Source of the DNA: Novosphingobium sp. 9U
GTDB taxonomy: Bacteria; Pseudomonadota; Alphaproteobacteria; Sphingomonadales; Sphingomonadaceae
Assembly: GCF_902506425.1 (NCBI RefSeq)
Contig: NZ_LR732512.1
Span: 1 to 12,506, forward strand
Length of the DNA stretch: 12,506 nt
Direction of reading: 5' to 3'
Shown: positions 1 through 7,803 of the stretch, piece after piece
Position numbering within the stretch: the first letter of the stretch is position 1
How the letters are laid out: each line of letters opens with the position of its first letter
Program-made: the position numbers and the translations under genes
Notes under the pieces: generated by a model
What the model saw: only the letters and a program-made list of their open reading frames with translations
What the model was told of the DNA's origin: nothing
Database searches by the model: none

Positions 1-42
1 CTACGCCGCAACGCGATCGCGTACATGAGAAGTGGTGTCGTA

Positions 43-60
43 TGTCGCAGGTGTCGCAAC
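43..60 (+). repeat. Tandem pair of 9-bp repeats (outer end of left module)
   Basis: TGTCGCAGG is followed directly by TGTCGCAAC. The 21 bp at 43-63 match, in reverse complement, 11670-11690 at the outer end of the right module, so this is the outermost conserved block of the inverted pair. A degenerate copy (TGTCGTA) lies at 36-42 and a 12-bp palindrome at 11-22 just outside. Confidence 0.75.
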
Positions 61-149
61 GCCTAAGCCACACGCGAGTGGAAAACGCCCTGTAAGAAGA
101 AGATGAACCTTCTTTCCTATTAGCAACTTCCTCTTCGCGTCTGGAAGGT

Positions 150-185
150 TGCGACACCTGCGACACCTGCGACACCTGCGACAAG
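150..185 (+). repeat. Four tandem 9-bp iteron-like repeats
   Basis: Three perfect copies of TGCGACACC (150-158, 159-167, 168-176) are followed by TGCGACAAG (177-185). The 9-bp period and head-to-tail arrangement resemble iterons, the tandem binding sites of replication initiators, though iterons are usually longer (about 17-22 bp). The equivalent position in the right module holds three tandem copies at 11559-11585. Confidence 0.8.
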
Positions 186-196
186 GCAGAAGAATT

Positions 197-210
197 GGCA
201 GAATTCCGCC
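197..210 (-). terminator. Short GGCGG-type hairpin in left module
   Basis: On the minus strand the sequence GGCGGAATTCTGCC can fold with one G-T wobble and is followed by a T/C-rich run (AATTCTTCTGCC). The right module has GGCGGTTTACCGCC followed by GTTTCTTCC at the matching place (11533-11546). It could end transcription coming from the res gene, but the stem is short and the T run is broken by C. Confidence 0.35.
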
Positions 211-258
211 ATGTCGCGGCTCCATGCGTCGCAACTCAGGTCTTGGAGCCACCAATTC

Positions 259-278
259 TGTCGCAACTGCTTGCGACA
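259..278. repeat. Inverted repeat, 8-bp arms, 4-bp spacer (left)
   Basis: Arms TGTCGCAA (259-266) and TTGCGACA (271-278) are perfect inverted repeats with spacer CTGC. The same arms with a different 4-bp spacer occur at 11464-11483 in the right module. Conserved arms and spacer length with changed spacer sequence suggest a dimeric protein site or a hairpin. Confidence 0.75.
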
Positions 279-297
279 CCTTGTCGCAGGAAATGCT

Positions 298-324
298 CGG
301 TGTCGCAAAGATCTTGCGACGCCG
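298..324. repeat. Inverted repeat, 11-bp arms, 5-bp spacer (left)
   Basis: Arms CGGTGTCGCAA (298-308) and TTGCGACGCCG (314-324) pair over 11 bp with one mismatch, spacer AGATC. The right-hand partner at 11418-11444 has the same geometry. The pair next to the spacer is A-T here and G-C there, a compensating double change. Confidence 0.75.
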
Positions 325-336
325 ATTGCGACACTC

Positions 337-375
337 CTAGTCCTTCTGCCACTTGACCGCCTTGATACTAAGAAA
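337..375 (-). pseudogene. Remnant of a DUF3987-like gene 3' end
   Basis: Between the res stop and the left repeat module, the minus strand reads FLSIKAVKWQKD followed by TAG. The complete DUF3987 protein in this window ends SKAIMWEFKG followed by TAG. At DNA level AAGGCGNTCANGTGG is shared, then one codon is missing, then NAG-AAG-GNC-TAG continues directly into the heptamer repeats in both places. A TGA at 376-378 interrupts the frame upstream, and then the res gene begins. This fits the last 9-12 codons of a lost second copy of the gene carried along with its downstream module. The match is short; the continuous homology into the module is what makes it credible. Confidence 0.55.
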
Positions 376-386
376 TCATGTTTAAC

Positions 387-3044
387 TCAGTTCAGCAGTC
401 GCGCATAACTGTGTGCCAACGCGTCGGTGCCCTTGATCATCTCGTAAGTCATCCCTGACGCTATCGCCATTTGCTCGGCGAACTCCCGCTTTGCTTGAAC
501 TACAGGTGTATTAACCTGATGGTCGCCTTTCACCTCAACGATGACCATTTTGCCGTCTTCCTTCTCGAACAAGAAGTCCGGATAGTAGCTTCTGACCGTC
601 TTTGAATCCGGATCGATGTACTGGACGAAGAAGTCCGATTGCCCGTGCGTCAGCATACCGGTGAAATATAGCTTCTTCACCCGGCCTTCGCGGATCAAAT
701 CCCAGAACAGGGTCTGCTCGGGATTGGAGTCGAAGCAGTAGGTGTCGAGGTGGAAGCTCTTGTCACGATAGGGCGCGGCGTGGGCATCGATTTCCCTAAC
801 GATTTTGTCCTTGGCCGCCGTCACCGAGTAGAAGCCCGCAGCAGGTACCTTGACGAGTTCGACCTCGTATTCATCGGTCGTTTCGGTCGGGTTCAGGCTG
901 TACAGCATGCTGAACAGACGCGGGATGATGAGATCGTGCAGTAGGTCGTTGAAGGTGTTCACGGCTTCGAGAATCGCAGCCATACCTTGCTGAGAGCCAG
1001 CAAGGAGTCCTTCGATTTCGACGGGGCTACGGTTGAGGTAGCGGGCCACCTCGGCCACGATCATCAGTTCCGAATAGGCAAACTTCGTTCGCTGTGCAGA
1101 GAGATCGCGGACCCTGTCGCTGGCCTTTGCTGGCCCGAGTTCGGTCCGTTGAGTCTCCATCAGGCGGTACTTGTCGGTGAGTCCCGCCCAAGCAGCCTTG
1201 TCGGCCAGGTTGAACCCAAGGTCCGCACCGACCACCGGCACTTTCTCTTCCAACACGAAACTGCGTCGAACCCGCCTGATCTTGAGCACAACAGGCTCAT
1301 TGACCCTGACCTCCACCGTTTCCTTGTCCCCTACCGCGCCCTTGAGGTCATCGGCCGACATGCGGAAGTTCTGCTGTAACTCATCATCGAGGATTTTGAG
1401 GTTGGCACCAGACAGGTAGATATGGCCTGCATGCTGGACGTCGCCGATGGACCTCAGGCAGCGCATTGAGGCCTGAAGCACAAAAATCTTTGACTTCGGT
1501 TGGCGGAAGAGTGCCACGCCGAACAGCGACCGGCAGTTCCAGCCTTCCCGCCCCTTGTTGACGAGAATGATAAACTGCTTGTCGCTCTCGGGATAGTCCA
1601 GGCGACGGAACGCGCGCTCATCGTCGTTGCTGGTGATCTTGGCGTCGCCGACGTTGATCAGAATGCGGCTCGTCGGGATGCCACGTTCGATCAGCACCCG
1701 CTCAACCGCAGGCTTCAGTTCGTTGACGGCCTCTTCGATGGTGGAGGCGAAGAAGGCCATCTTGGGCATCAGGCCTTCGGGCATCAAGCCATTTGTCTGT
1801 TCGCAGAAATCGTCGACGGCGATCTTCACGAACTCGGCAGTGCGCGAGTTCGCATAGCCCTTGAGGTCTACCTTCTTGAGGTATTCGTTGCTGATCGCCT
1901 CTTTCAGGCCATAGGCGTAGACGACCTCGGGCAGGACGGTGCGGCCGACGTAAGGTGTGCCGGTGAAGTTGAAGCAGGCGACTACCTGAGTACCCGCCGT
2001 CTTCAGTTTCGCGGCAAGCTTGTCGATAGTCGTGCGCAGGCTGGTGTCGGTGGGCTTTGCGCCGATCCCCATATCTTTGGCCAGATCGGCACCGAAGGCG
2101 TGGTGGGCTTCGTCCACGTAGATGCCAAGCTGTTCGAGCCGGGTCAGCTTCTCGAACCGTTGGTTGGTCGTCAGTTCAGTTTCGTCCTCCGGCTCATCGA
2201 AGCCGTAGAGGTCGGCCGCGTCGCCATAGACGCTCTGCATGGTGAACACCTCGGGCGTGGCCCGGAACAGGCTATCTATCGCGGTGTCCTGCTTGTGCTT
2301 CTTCTTCAGGATGATCTTTTGCACATTCGACACGATCACGTTGAAGCGCGACTGGTCGAGCGTATCGAGGGAGGTGCCTGCCTCTTCCAGGTAGTGGAAG
2401 CGAATGTGCGTGGTCAGGAAATTGACGTACTCTGGCGGCACCACGCGGGAGAGAGGGAAGGACTCCAGTTCACGCAGGGACTGGAGCACCGTCTTGTCCG
2501 GCGAACAGACCAGCGCGTTGTGGCAGTATTTCGAGTCCTTCGGCCATTTGTTGGCGAGGATGAACTCGTAGAAGATGCAGGTCGCCATGAGGATGGTCTT
2601 GCCGGTGCCCATGGTGAGCGCGAAGATGTAGTTCGGGTAGACGCGGCGGTTCCGCTTCATCGCCTCGAACACGACCTTGTACTGATCGCGAGTGACGTTT
2701 TCGAATAGCGAGACCTGCCCTTGGCTGTTGGAGATGCCGCCTTCGGCGCGCTGGGCGAACTTGCCCGCGCGATCGAACCAGTCCTTAAAAATCTCCTCGA
2801 CCCTCCGGTTGTCGAGGAACTCTTTGAGGAAGACATAGACTTCCAGCGCCTCGAACTGCGGGGTACGCAGGAAGGCCTTCGGGTTGTGATCCGGGTCGTT
2901 GAAGTCGAGGAACTTCTTGGTCAGATCGCGATACTCGCGCCGGATCGCCGCCCGGTTCTGCCGGTAGAAGGTCCAGAGGAACTTGAAGAAAGCGAACTCG
3001 CCAAGGAGGGCTTCCTGACCTTTGGCCTTGGGTGCCTTAGCCAT
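387..3044 (-). CDS. Type III restriction enzyme Res-like subunit (DEAD/DEAH helicase with C-terminal PD-(D/E)XK nuclease)
   Basis: 885 residues. Superfamily 2 helicase motifs are visible: Walker A TMGTGKT (144-150), Walker B VDEAHH (310-315), TGTPY as motif III (361-365), GREGWNC as motif V (498-504) and QASMRCLRS as motif VI (524-532). The C-terminal end carries a nuclease signature, PDF (822-824) then EVK (837-839), as in type III Res subunits, which translocate using ATP and cut DNA in complex with Mod. Length is slightly below that of EcoP15I Res (about 970 residues, from memory). The ATG at 3042-3044 lies inside the end of mod (8-bp overlap), implying translational coupling and co-expression. 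It is the last gene of the operon; the stop TGA is at 387-389. All catalytic motifs look intact. The family is clear; the assignment to classical type III rather than a related methylase-helicase defence system is inference. Confidence 0.9.
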   Translation of the reverse strand: MAKAPKAKGQEALLGEFAFFKFLWTFYRQNRAAIRREYRDLTKKFLDFNDPDHNPKAFLRTPQFEALEVYVFLKEFLDNRRVEEIFKDWFDRAGKFAQRAEGGISNSQGQVSLFENVTRDQYKVVFEAMKRNRRVYPNYIFALTMGTGKTILMATCIFYEFILANKWPKDSKYCHNALVCSPDKTVLQSLRELESFPLSRVVPPEYVNFLTTHIRFHYLEEAGTSLDTLDQSRFNVIVSNVQKIILKKKHKQDTAIDSLFRATPEVFTMQSVYGDAADLYGFDEPEDETELTTNQRFEKLTRLEQLGIYVDEAHHAFGADLAKDMGIGAKPTDTSLRTTIDKLAAKLKTAGTQVVACFNFTGTPYVGRTVLPEVVYAYGLKEAISNEYLKKVDLKGYANSRTAEFVKIAVDDFCEQTNGLMPEGLMPKMAFFASTIEEAVNELKPAVERVLIERGIPTSRILINVGDAKITSNDDERAFRRLDYPESDKQFIILVNKGREGWNCRSLFGVALFRQPKSKIFVLQASMRCLRSIGDVQHAGHIYLSGANLKILDDELQQNFRMSADDLKGAVGDKETVEVRVNEPVVLKIRRVRRSFVLEEKVPVVGADLGFNLADKAAWAGLTDKYRLMETQRTELGPAKASDRVRDLSAQRTKFAYSELMIVAEVARYLNRSPVEIEGLLAGSQQGMAAILEAVNTFNDLLHDLIIPRLFSMLYSLNPTETTDEYEVELVKVPAAGFYSVTAAKDKIVREIDAHAAPYRDKSFHLDTYCFDSNPEQTLFWDLIREGRVKKLYFTGMLTHGQSDFFVQYIDPDSKTVRSYYPDFLFEKEDGKMVIVEVKGDHQVNTPVVQAKREFAEQMAIASGMTYEMIKGTDALAHSYARLLN

Positions 3045-4923
3045 CGATATTGCCTTCCCAGCTTTCGGATAGCAAGTCGGTGATCTTCACGCGGATCGTG
3101 CCAGCATCTGCCGGAACTTCGTAGCAGCCGACAACCAACTCGTCCTTGCCGGGGACATCAACCACGGCGGGTTGCAGCACCGCACCATCGTAGTTCCAGT
3201 CGACCATGACGCTGTCCACCAACTCGCGCCATTCACCGACCTGCTCCTGCTGCAAGGATAGCTTCTGCAACAGGTTCATCGGGTAGAAGTTCTCGATCAC
3301 GAGTTCGCTGTCTCGGATCGCCAACTTGGCCTCGGCATCACGCTTGAACTCAAGCTGCGACTTGTCGCGCAGGATATCGACGACCTCGACGTCAATCTTG
3401 AACGGTTTGGCCTGAAGCTCAAGTTCAGCCTTAAGGTCGGGCTCATGCCCCATACAGACGAGCAGGATCTTCTCGACGGGATGTCTGGGGTTTTCGTCTT
3501 GCCGACGCTGGAAGACCTTCTGGTCAAAGGCTGTGGCAAGCTCGCCGAGGTCCGCCTTGGTCGCAATGCGATTGACCGGCATGATCTTGACCATGCGGCC
3601 GTCCTTCTCTCCGTCATACATCGAGCCTTGCTGCAAGGGCTGTACTTCGAGCGCCTCCAGCAAAATCTCACGCGCTTGAGCCGGATTCCGAAAGAAATCG
3701 TAGTGGTTCACATTGTAGACTTCAAAGCCAGCGCAGCCTGAAAGTGGTGCCTGTTCTTCGCATTCCGCTAACCTACGGGTGGACGTCTGTATCGCACCTA
3801 GATTTATGTCTGCAATTATATAACGCCTTCCGAGTTTGTAAGCAGTCGCTGCCGCAGTCCCTGATCCAGAAAAGAAGTCTAGAACAAGATCGTTTGGTTG
3901 AGTTGCGGCTTCGATGATCCTTGACAGCAAAGCCTCCGGCTTCTGCGTCGGGTAAGCTGTACGCTCTCTTGCCATTGGATTAGTAAGATTGACATCTTCC
4001 CAAACATTACCTAGCTCTCCCTCCGAAAAGCAGAGATTCCAAATGTCTTCGAGTTGCTTCCCTTTCGCATCTTCTAGATAGAACTTGTAACGCCATCCAG
4101 ATCCATCCTTCGCAGGCGAAAGAAGTGCTCCTTCAGCCTTTAGGCGATCAAAGGTTTCCTGCGAATAGGTCTTCAGAGAGACACTCTGCCAAGGCCCTTT
4201 GTTGTCAAAATCAGGGTTCGAGAAGCGGCGAAGATAGTCAGGATCGTACGGCGTGAAAACCTTATTAAACAGATACCTTTTGGACTTGGACACCATGAAA
4301 ATGACATCATGGTTTACCGGAAATTTATTTGCCCTTGCCTTGCTGCTCCCCGCAAAAGGGCTACGCTTCCAAATAATTTGATTTAAGAAGTTTTCTGGGC
4401 CGAAAATTTCGTCCAGGATTACGCGAATGTAATGGCACTTGTGCCAGTCGCAATGGAAAAATAGTACTCCAGTTTCAGACAGTAACTCCCGAGCTATCAC
4501 CGCCCGTTCATAGATAAACTGTAAGTACCCATCATTAGACCAAATGTCACTATACTGCTTTTCTTCAAAAGCTGTATATAGTGAGCGCTGATCCGAACCC
4601 CTTATGGAAATAGATTTTTTATAGTCCGCCTTTGAGTCAAATGGAGGGTCAATATAAATCGCTTGAACTTCACCCCGATAGTCGCGAAGCAGGTGACTCA
4701 TAACCTGAAGGTTATCCCCCCAAAAAATCTTGTTGCGCCAACCATCGACCTCAGGTCCATGCACTTCCTTGAGTTGGGCAGGATAAAACTGAGTCGAGAC
4801 GAACGGGCGCTTCCCGCGCCAGTTTAGCATCGGGTAGCCCTTTATCGGCTCGAACTTGTACTCCTCGACCCGGCCTTCCTGCTGATCGCTGCCGAGGTCG
4901 AGCCTGTCTTGTCCGTCACTCAC
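3037..4923 (-). CDS. Type III-like site-specific DNA methyltransferase (Mod, beta class)
   Basis: 628 residues, close to typical type III Mod length. Motif IV DPPF is at 92-95 and the AdoMet-binding motif DFFSGSGT at 349-356, after YPTQKPE (324-330). Motif IV preceding motif I marks a beta-class N6-adenine or N4-cytosine methylase; type III Mods methylate adenine. The target recognition region should lie between them, about 120-320. Beyond 400 is a long C-terminal part probably used for Res contact. The start is GTG (4921-4923), 6 bp after the helicase stop; AAGG upstream is a weak, distant ribosome site, so coupling to upstream translation is likely. Residues about 80-380 are encoded by clearly AT-richer DNA (sampled 60-base lines 37-47% G+C) than the ends of the gene or its neighbours (53-60%), suggesting replacement of the catalytic/recognition core by recombination. 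The recognition site cannot be read from sequence. Confidence 0.9.
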   Translation of the reverse strand: MSDGQDRLDLGSDQQEGRVEEYKFEPIKGYPMLNWRGKRPFVSTQFYPAQLKEVHGPEVDGWRNKIFWGDNLQVMSHLLRDYRGEVQAIYIDPPFDSKADYKKSISIRGSDQRSLYTAFEEKQYSDIWSNDGYLQFIYERAVIARELLSETGVLFFHCDWHKCHYIRVILDEIFGPENFLNQIIWKRSPFAGSSKARANKFPVNHDVIFMVSKSKRYLFNKVFTPYDPDYLRRFSNPDFDNKGPWQSVSLKTYSQETFDRLKAEGALLSPAKDGSGWRYKFYLEDAKGKQLEDIWNLCFSEGELGNVWEDVNLTNPMARERTAYPTQKPEALLSRIIEAATQPNDLVLDFFSGSGTAAATAYKLGRRYIIADINLGAIQTSTRRLAECEEQAPLSGCAGFEVYNVNHYDFFRNPAQAREILLEALEVQPLQQGSMYDGEKDGRMVKIMPVNRIATKADLGELATAFDQKVFQRRQDENPRHPVEKILLVCMGHEPDLKAELELQAKPFKIDVEVVDILRDKSQLEFKRDAEAKLAIRDSELVIENFYPMNLLQKLSLQQEQVGEWRELVDSVMVDWNYDGAVLQPAVVDVPGKDELVVGCYEVPADAGTIRVKITDLLSESWEGNIDG

Positions 4924-4929
4924 TCGCCG

Positions 4930-7803
4930 TTACCCTTCCAGAAACTTCCAGTTTTTCGTGTCGCAATAGAACCGCATGTCGCAGTCCTCGCACTTCTTAC
5001 CCGGCCGCGATTTCATCCGATAATCGCGCCCCTCGATCCTGCCGACGACCCTGTCGAAATCGGCCATGGTGCGATCTATCGCCTTGCTGTCCTTGTCCCA
5101 ACTGATGAACGGATTCCCGCTCTCCTCCCCTGTGTAGTAGAGGTGCGTCCTGCTCACTCGATGCCCGGTCCTCTCCTCCACGAGATGGGCATAGACCTCA
5201 AGCTGTTTGCGGTACTGCTGGAGGCGTTCACGGTCCCGGACCAGGTCGGGCTTCTTCTCCGCCTTGAAATCGATCAACTCGACCGTGTCCCCTTCGCCCC
5301 TGATCAGGTCCACCGAACCGCTGAGGATGTAGGTGTCCTTCACCATCGAGATATCGACCTCGGCCTCCTTGAGTCGGTAGAAGTGTCGCCGCTCGCGCTG
5401 GATGTACCGCTGCACGTGGCGCAGCGCCGCTCCCTTGGCGAGGGCGTTGAGGTACTGCCGCTCCCGGCGCGAAAGGTAGTGATAGTTGGTCTCGAACCAC
5501 TTCTCGACCTGGCGGGTCGTCACGATCTCCGGCTCGCCTCGGAGCACTGCCTTGTGCACGTCCTCGATGGTTTGGTGCACGAGCGTTCCGAAAAGCTGTG
5601 CGCTGGCCCGCACGGGCGTGAACTCAAGCTCCCGGAAGAACCGGTATTGCTCGGCGCAGGTTTCGAACAGCGCGATGTGCGAGGTGAAGCTGTACTGCCG
5701 CTTGAGGTTAGTCTTCCTCACCTGATCGAAGTCGATCCGCTCGGGACGGAACAACGGATCGCGCCAGTCCGGCAGTCTCTCCCAAGCGCCCTCGAAGTAC
5801 TTCGACGGCGACCGGCCGCGTCCCTCCTTCACCTGTGTCGCCAACACGAGCAGGTTCTGGGCGCGTGAGAAGGCAGTGTAGAACAAACGCCGGAAATCGT
5901 AGTTCTTGGTCCGGTCGAGCGGCTCGAACGGCGGCTTGGCCAGATAGCCCTCCATCGCGACGTCGATCTCCGTCCACTGCTTGCGTGGCACCGCCTCCAG
6001 GGATCCGCACACGACAACGGGGAACTCAAGACCCTTCGACTGGTGGATGGTCAAGAAAGATACACATCCGCTCGGGGCATACTCGCTGTCGTCCTCGTAC
6101 TCGTTGATCCCGCCGTCAATCAGGAACCGGAAGAAGCGGTTGAACAGGTTCAACAAGTCCCGCTCGATGTACTCGGGGTTCACGACGGTGATGCGGTGGA
6201 GGTACTCGAACTTTGTCAGGAGTTGTGACAACAGGGCGAGGTTCCGCGACGCACGGCCCTTGTCCACGCCCGCCATAACTTCTTCGCCGAGGAACCGGTT
6301 GAACAAAGGGTATTGCAGCAACTGGTAGAAGAGCCCCGTAAGGCCGTAGTCGGCTGGTGCGGGCATGGCGAGATGACGCTTGGCGAGCGGGCGAGCGAAC
6401 GCCAGCAAGCTGGCGTTCTCCGGCTTTCTAAGTTCCTCCGCGAAGGCACGGAAGCACGAGTGATCGTAATACTCCCAGATCGCCATTTCCATGCCCTCAC
6501 GGGTCTGGCGGATGCTCGGAAACTGCGGGAACAGGAAGATCAGCGCGCCGATCATCAGGCGCACCTCTTGCCGCTCAAAAAAGAGATTGGAGCGGGGCGA
6601 ATAGACCGGAATCCCTTGCTCTTCGAGATGATGAGCCAAGGCCAGAACCTTGTCGCTCTTCACCGAGCGAAAAAGGAACGCGACCTGATTCCAGTCAGTG
6701 AGTCCATTGTCCCGTAACCTGTGCAGGAACGAGGTGACTTCCTCGTGGAAGTCGCAGTGATCACTCTGAGAGATGCGCAGTACCGACGCGGTTTCGGGGA
6801 AGCTGGACTGGCGAGGGAAAATGGTCTTGTCATAGCGGAAGTGTTTGCCACCTTCGCGCCAGTCCTCGTCGGCAATCCAGCGGTTGTAGAAGTTGATGAT
6901 ATCCGGGGTAGATCGATAGTTGATCGTCAGCCGTTCCTGCGAGCACTGACCTTCCGGGAAATTCGCTGGATATTCGAGTATGTTGCGGATCGTCGCGCCA
7001 CGAAACCGATAAAGTCCTTGATCGTCATCGCCTACGACACACAGGTTCTTCTGATCGCCCGCAAGAAGAAACAGCAGCCGTTCTTGAATCGTGTTAGTGT
7101 CCTGATATTCGTCCACCATGATGTGGGTCAGGCGTTGGCGGAGTTCGGCCAGAACCGAAGGGTTCTCTTCCAAAAGCCGCAAGGCCTCGAACTGGATACC
7201 GGCGAAATCCAAGCTGTTCTGCTCGATCAGCAATTCCCGATAGATCATCGCTGCGTTGCCCAATGCGATAATCGCCGGATCATCACTCGCCTTCAGCGCC
7301 TCGACGTCGAGTGCCTCTTCCGAGACCTTGTTGAGCCACTGCACCAATTGGGTCGCACGGTACCACCGGCCCGCCGTTTCCTTGCCGATGACGAGTTCGA
7401 TATCATCAATCTTGATGAACCGGCTCAGCCGCTGGAACAGGAAGTACTGCTGATCGAACTGGTCGAAGATTGCGAAATTGCGCTGCAATCGCGTGAACTC
7501 ACGATGGTCTTTGAGCAGACGCAGGCAGATCGAGTGAAAGGTCCCGAGATACATCTCATTGAGGTTGAACGAGATGCCGACTTCAAGCAGCCGGTTGGAA
7601 ACGCGGGTCGTAAGTTCACGAGCGGCCTTGTCGGTGAAGGTGACGACCAGCAGAGCTTCCGGCTCCGCGCCATGGTTGCGAATCAGGTTGACGATCCGCT
7701 CGACGAGCGTGAATGTCTTCCCGGACCCTGGCCCCGCGATAATCAGAATCGGACCCTCGGTCGCCTCGATCGCAGCTTGCTGATTAGAATTTGGTGCCCT
7801 CAT
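4930..7803 (-). CDS. UvrD/Rep-family helicase fused to a Cas4/AddB-like Fe-S PD-(D/E)XK nuclease
   Basis: 957 residues, first gene of the three-gene operon. Superfamily 1A helicase motifs: NQQAAI (7-12), AGPGSGKT (23-30), VDEYQDTN (230-237), VGDDDQGLYRFRGA (257-270), NYRST (295-299), QSKGLEF (588-594) and FYTAFSRAQN (641-650). The C-terminal part is a RecB-type nuclease: H743 in the GTLVHQTIE block, D832 in GSVDLI, and D845/K847 in IDFK. C716 before the nuclease and C938-x2-C941-x5-C947 after it form the four-cysteine pattern that holds a 4Fe-4S cluster in AddB and Cas4. It should therefore unwind and degrade DNA ends in one polypeptide. The ATG at 7801-7803 starts just before the Q motif as usual, but no clear ribosome site precedes it (a leaderless message is possible). 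It stops 6 bp before mod, which ties it to the restriction system; processing of cleaved phage DNA is inference. Confidence 0.88.
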   Translation of the reverse strand: MRAPNSNQQAAIEATEGPILIIAGPGSGKTFTLVERIVNLIRNHGAEPEALLVVTFTDKAARELTTRVSNRLLEVGISFNLNEMYLGTFHSICLRLLKDHREFTRLQRNFAIFDQFDQQYFLFQRLSRFIKIDDIELVIGKETAGRWYRATQLVQWLNKVSEEALDVEALKASDDPAIIALGNAAMIYRELLIEQNSLDFAGIQFEALRLLEENPSVLAELRQRLTHIMVDEYQDTNTIQERLLFLLAGDQKNLCVVGDDDQGLYRFRGATIRNILEYPANFPEGQCSQERLTINYRSTPDIINFYNRWIADEDWREGGKHFRYDKTIFPRQSSFPETASVLRISQSDHCDFHEEVTSFLHRLRDNGLTDWNQVAFLFRSVKSDKVLALAHHLEEQGIPVYSPRSNLFFERQEVRLMIGALIFLFPQFPSIRQTREGMEMAIWEYYDHSCFRAFAEELRKPENASLLAFARPLAKRHLAMPAPADYGLTGLFYQLLQYPLFNRFLGEEVMAGVDKGRASRNLALLSQLLTKFEYLHRITVVNPEYIERDLLNLFNRFFRFLIDGGINEYEDDSEYAPSGCVSFLTIHQSKGLEFPVVVCGSLEAVPRKQWTEIDVAMEGYLAKPPFEPLDRTKNYDFRRLFYTAFSRAQNLLVLATQVKEGRGRSPSKYFEGAWERLPDWRDPLFRPERIDFDQVRKTNLKRQYSFTSHIALFETCAEQYRFFRELEFTPVRASAQLFGTLVHQTIEDVHKAVLRGEPEIVTTRQVEKWFETNYHYLSRRERQYLNALAKGAALRHVQRYIQRERRHFYRLKEAEVDISMVKDTYILSGSVDLIRGEGDTVELIDFKAEKKPDLVRDRERLQQYRKQLEVYAHLVEERTGHRVSRTHLYYTGEESGNPFISWDKDSKAIDRTMADFDRVVGRIEGRDYRMKSRPGKKCEDCDMRFYCDTKNWKFLEG

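Larger units (their letters stand above)
43..340 (-). repeat. Left TGTCGCA-repeat module (inverted partner of 11402-11692)
   Basis: Non-coding module with 11 exact copies of the heptamer TGTCGCA/TGCGACA in both orientations (43, 52, 150, 159, 168, 177, 259, 272, 282, 301, 327) plus degenerate copies near 36, 226 and 315. Read on the minus strand it starts directly at the stop of a DUF3987-like gene remnant. It then shows an 11-bp-arm inverted repeat, an 8-bp-arm inverted repeat, a GGCGG-type hairpin, a tandem 9-bp array, the shared words CAGACGCGAAG and ATCTTCTTCTT, and a final tandem pair. The right-hand module has the same order. The first 82 bp (340 to 259) align without gaps to 11402-11483 with 65 matches by hand count. 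A given heptamer should occur about 1.5 times on both strands of a random 12.5-kb sequence, so the clustering is not chance. A replication origin, recombinase or partition site are all possible. Confidence 0.85.

Noticed and set aside
149..340. Open frames made of MRHLRHLRHLR-type repeats in the left module
   Set aside because: The repeated residues simply translate the tandem 9-bp DNA repeats. The bidirectional half-sites and conserved spacing argue for non-coding DNA.
43..340. CRISPR array
   Set aside because: Repeats are 7-9 bp, in both orientations, with no constant-length unique spacers and no cas genes; the Cas4-like nuclease is part of a UvrD helicase.
1500..2708. Long plus-strand open frame (402 codons) opposite res
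   Set aside because: It is antisense to strong helicase motifs of the res gene and arises from the G+C-rich codon pattern; there is no independent sign of coding.
4959..4984. Two exact heptamers (TGTCGCA) 18 bp apart inside the helicase-nuclease gene
   Set aside because: They encode Cys-Asp (TGC GAC) at two of the Fe-S cluster cysteines, C941 and C947, so protein sequence explains both the motif and the spacing.
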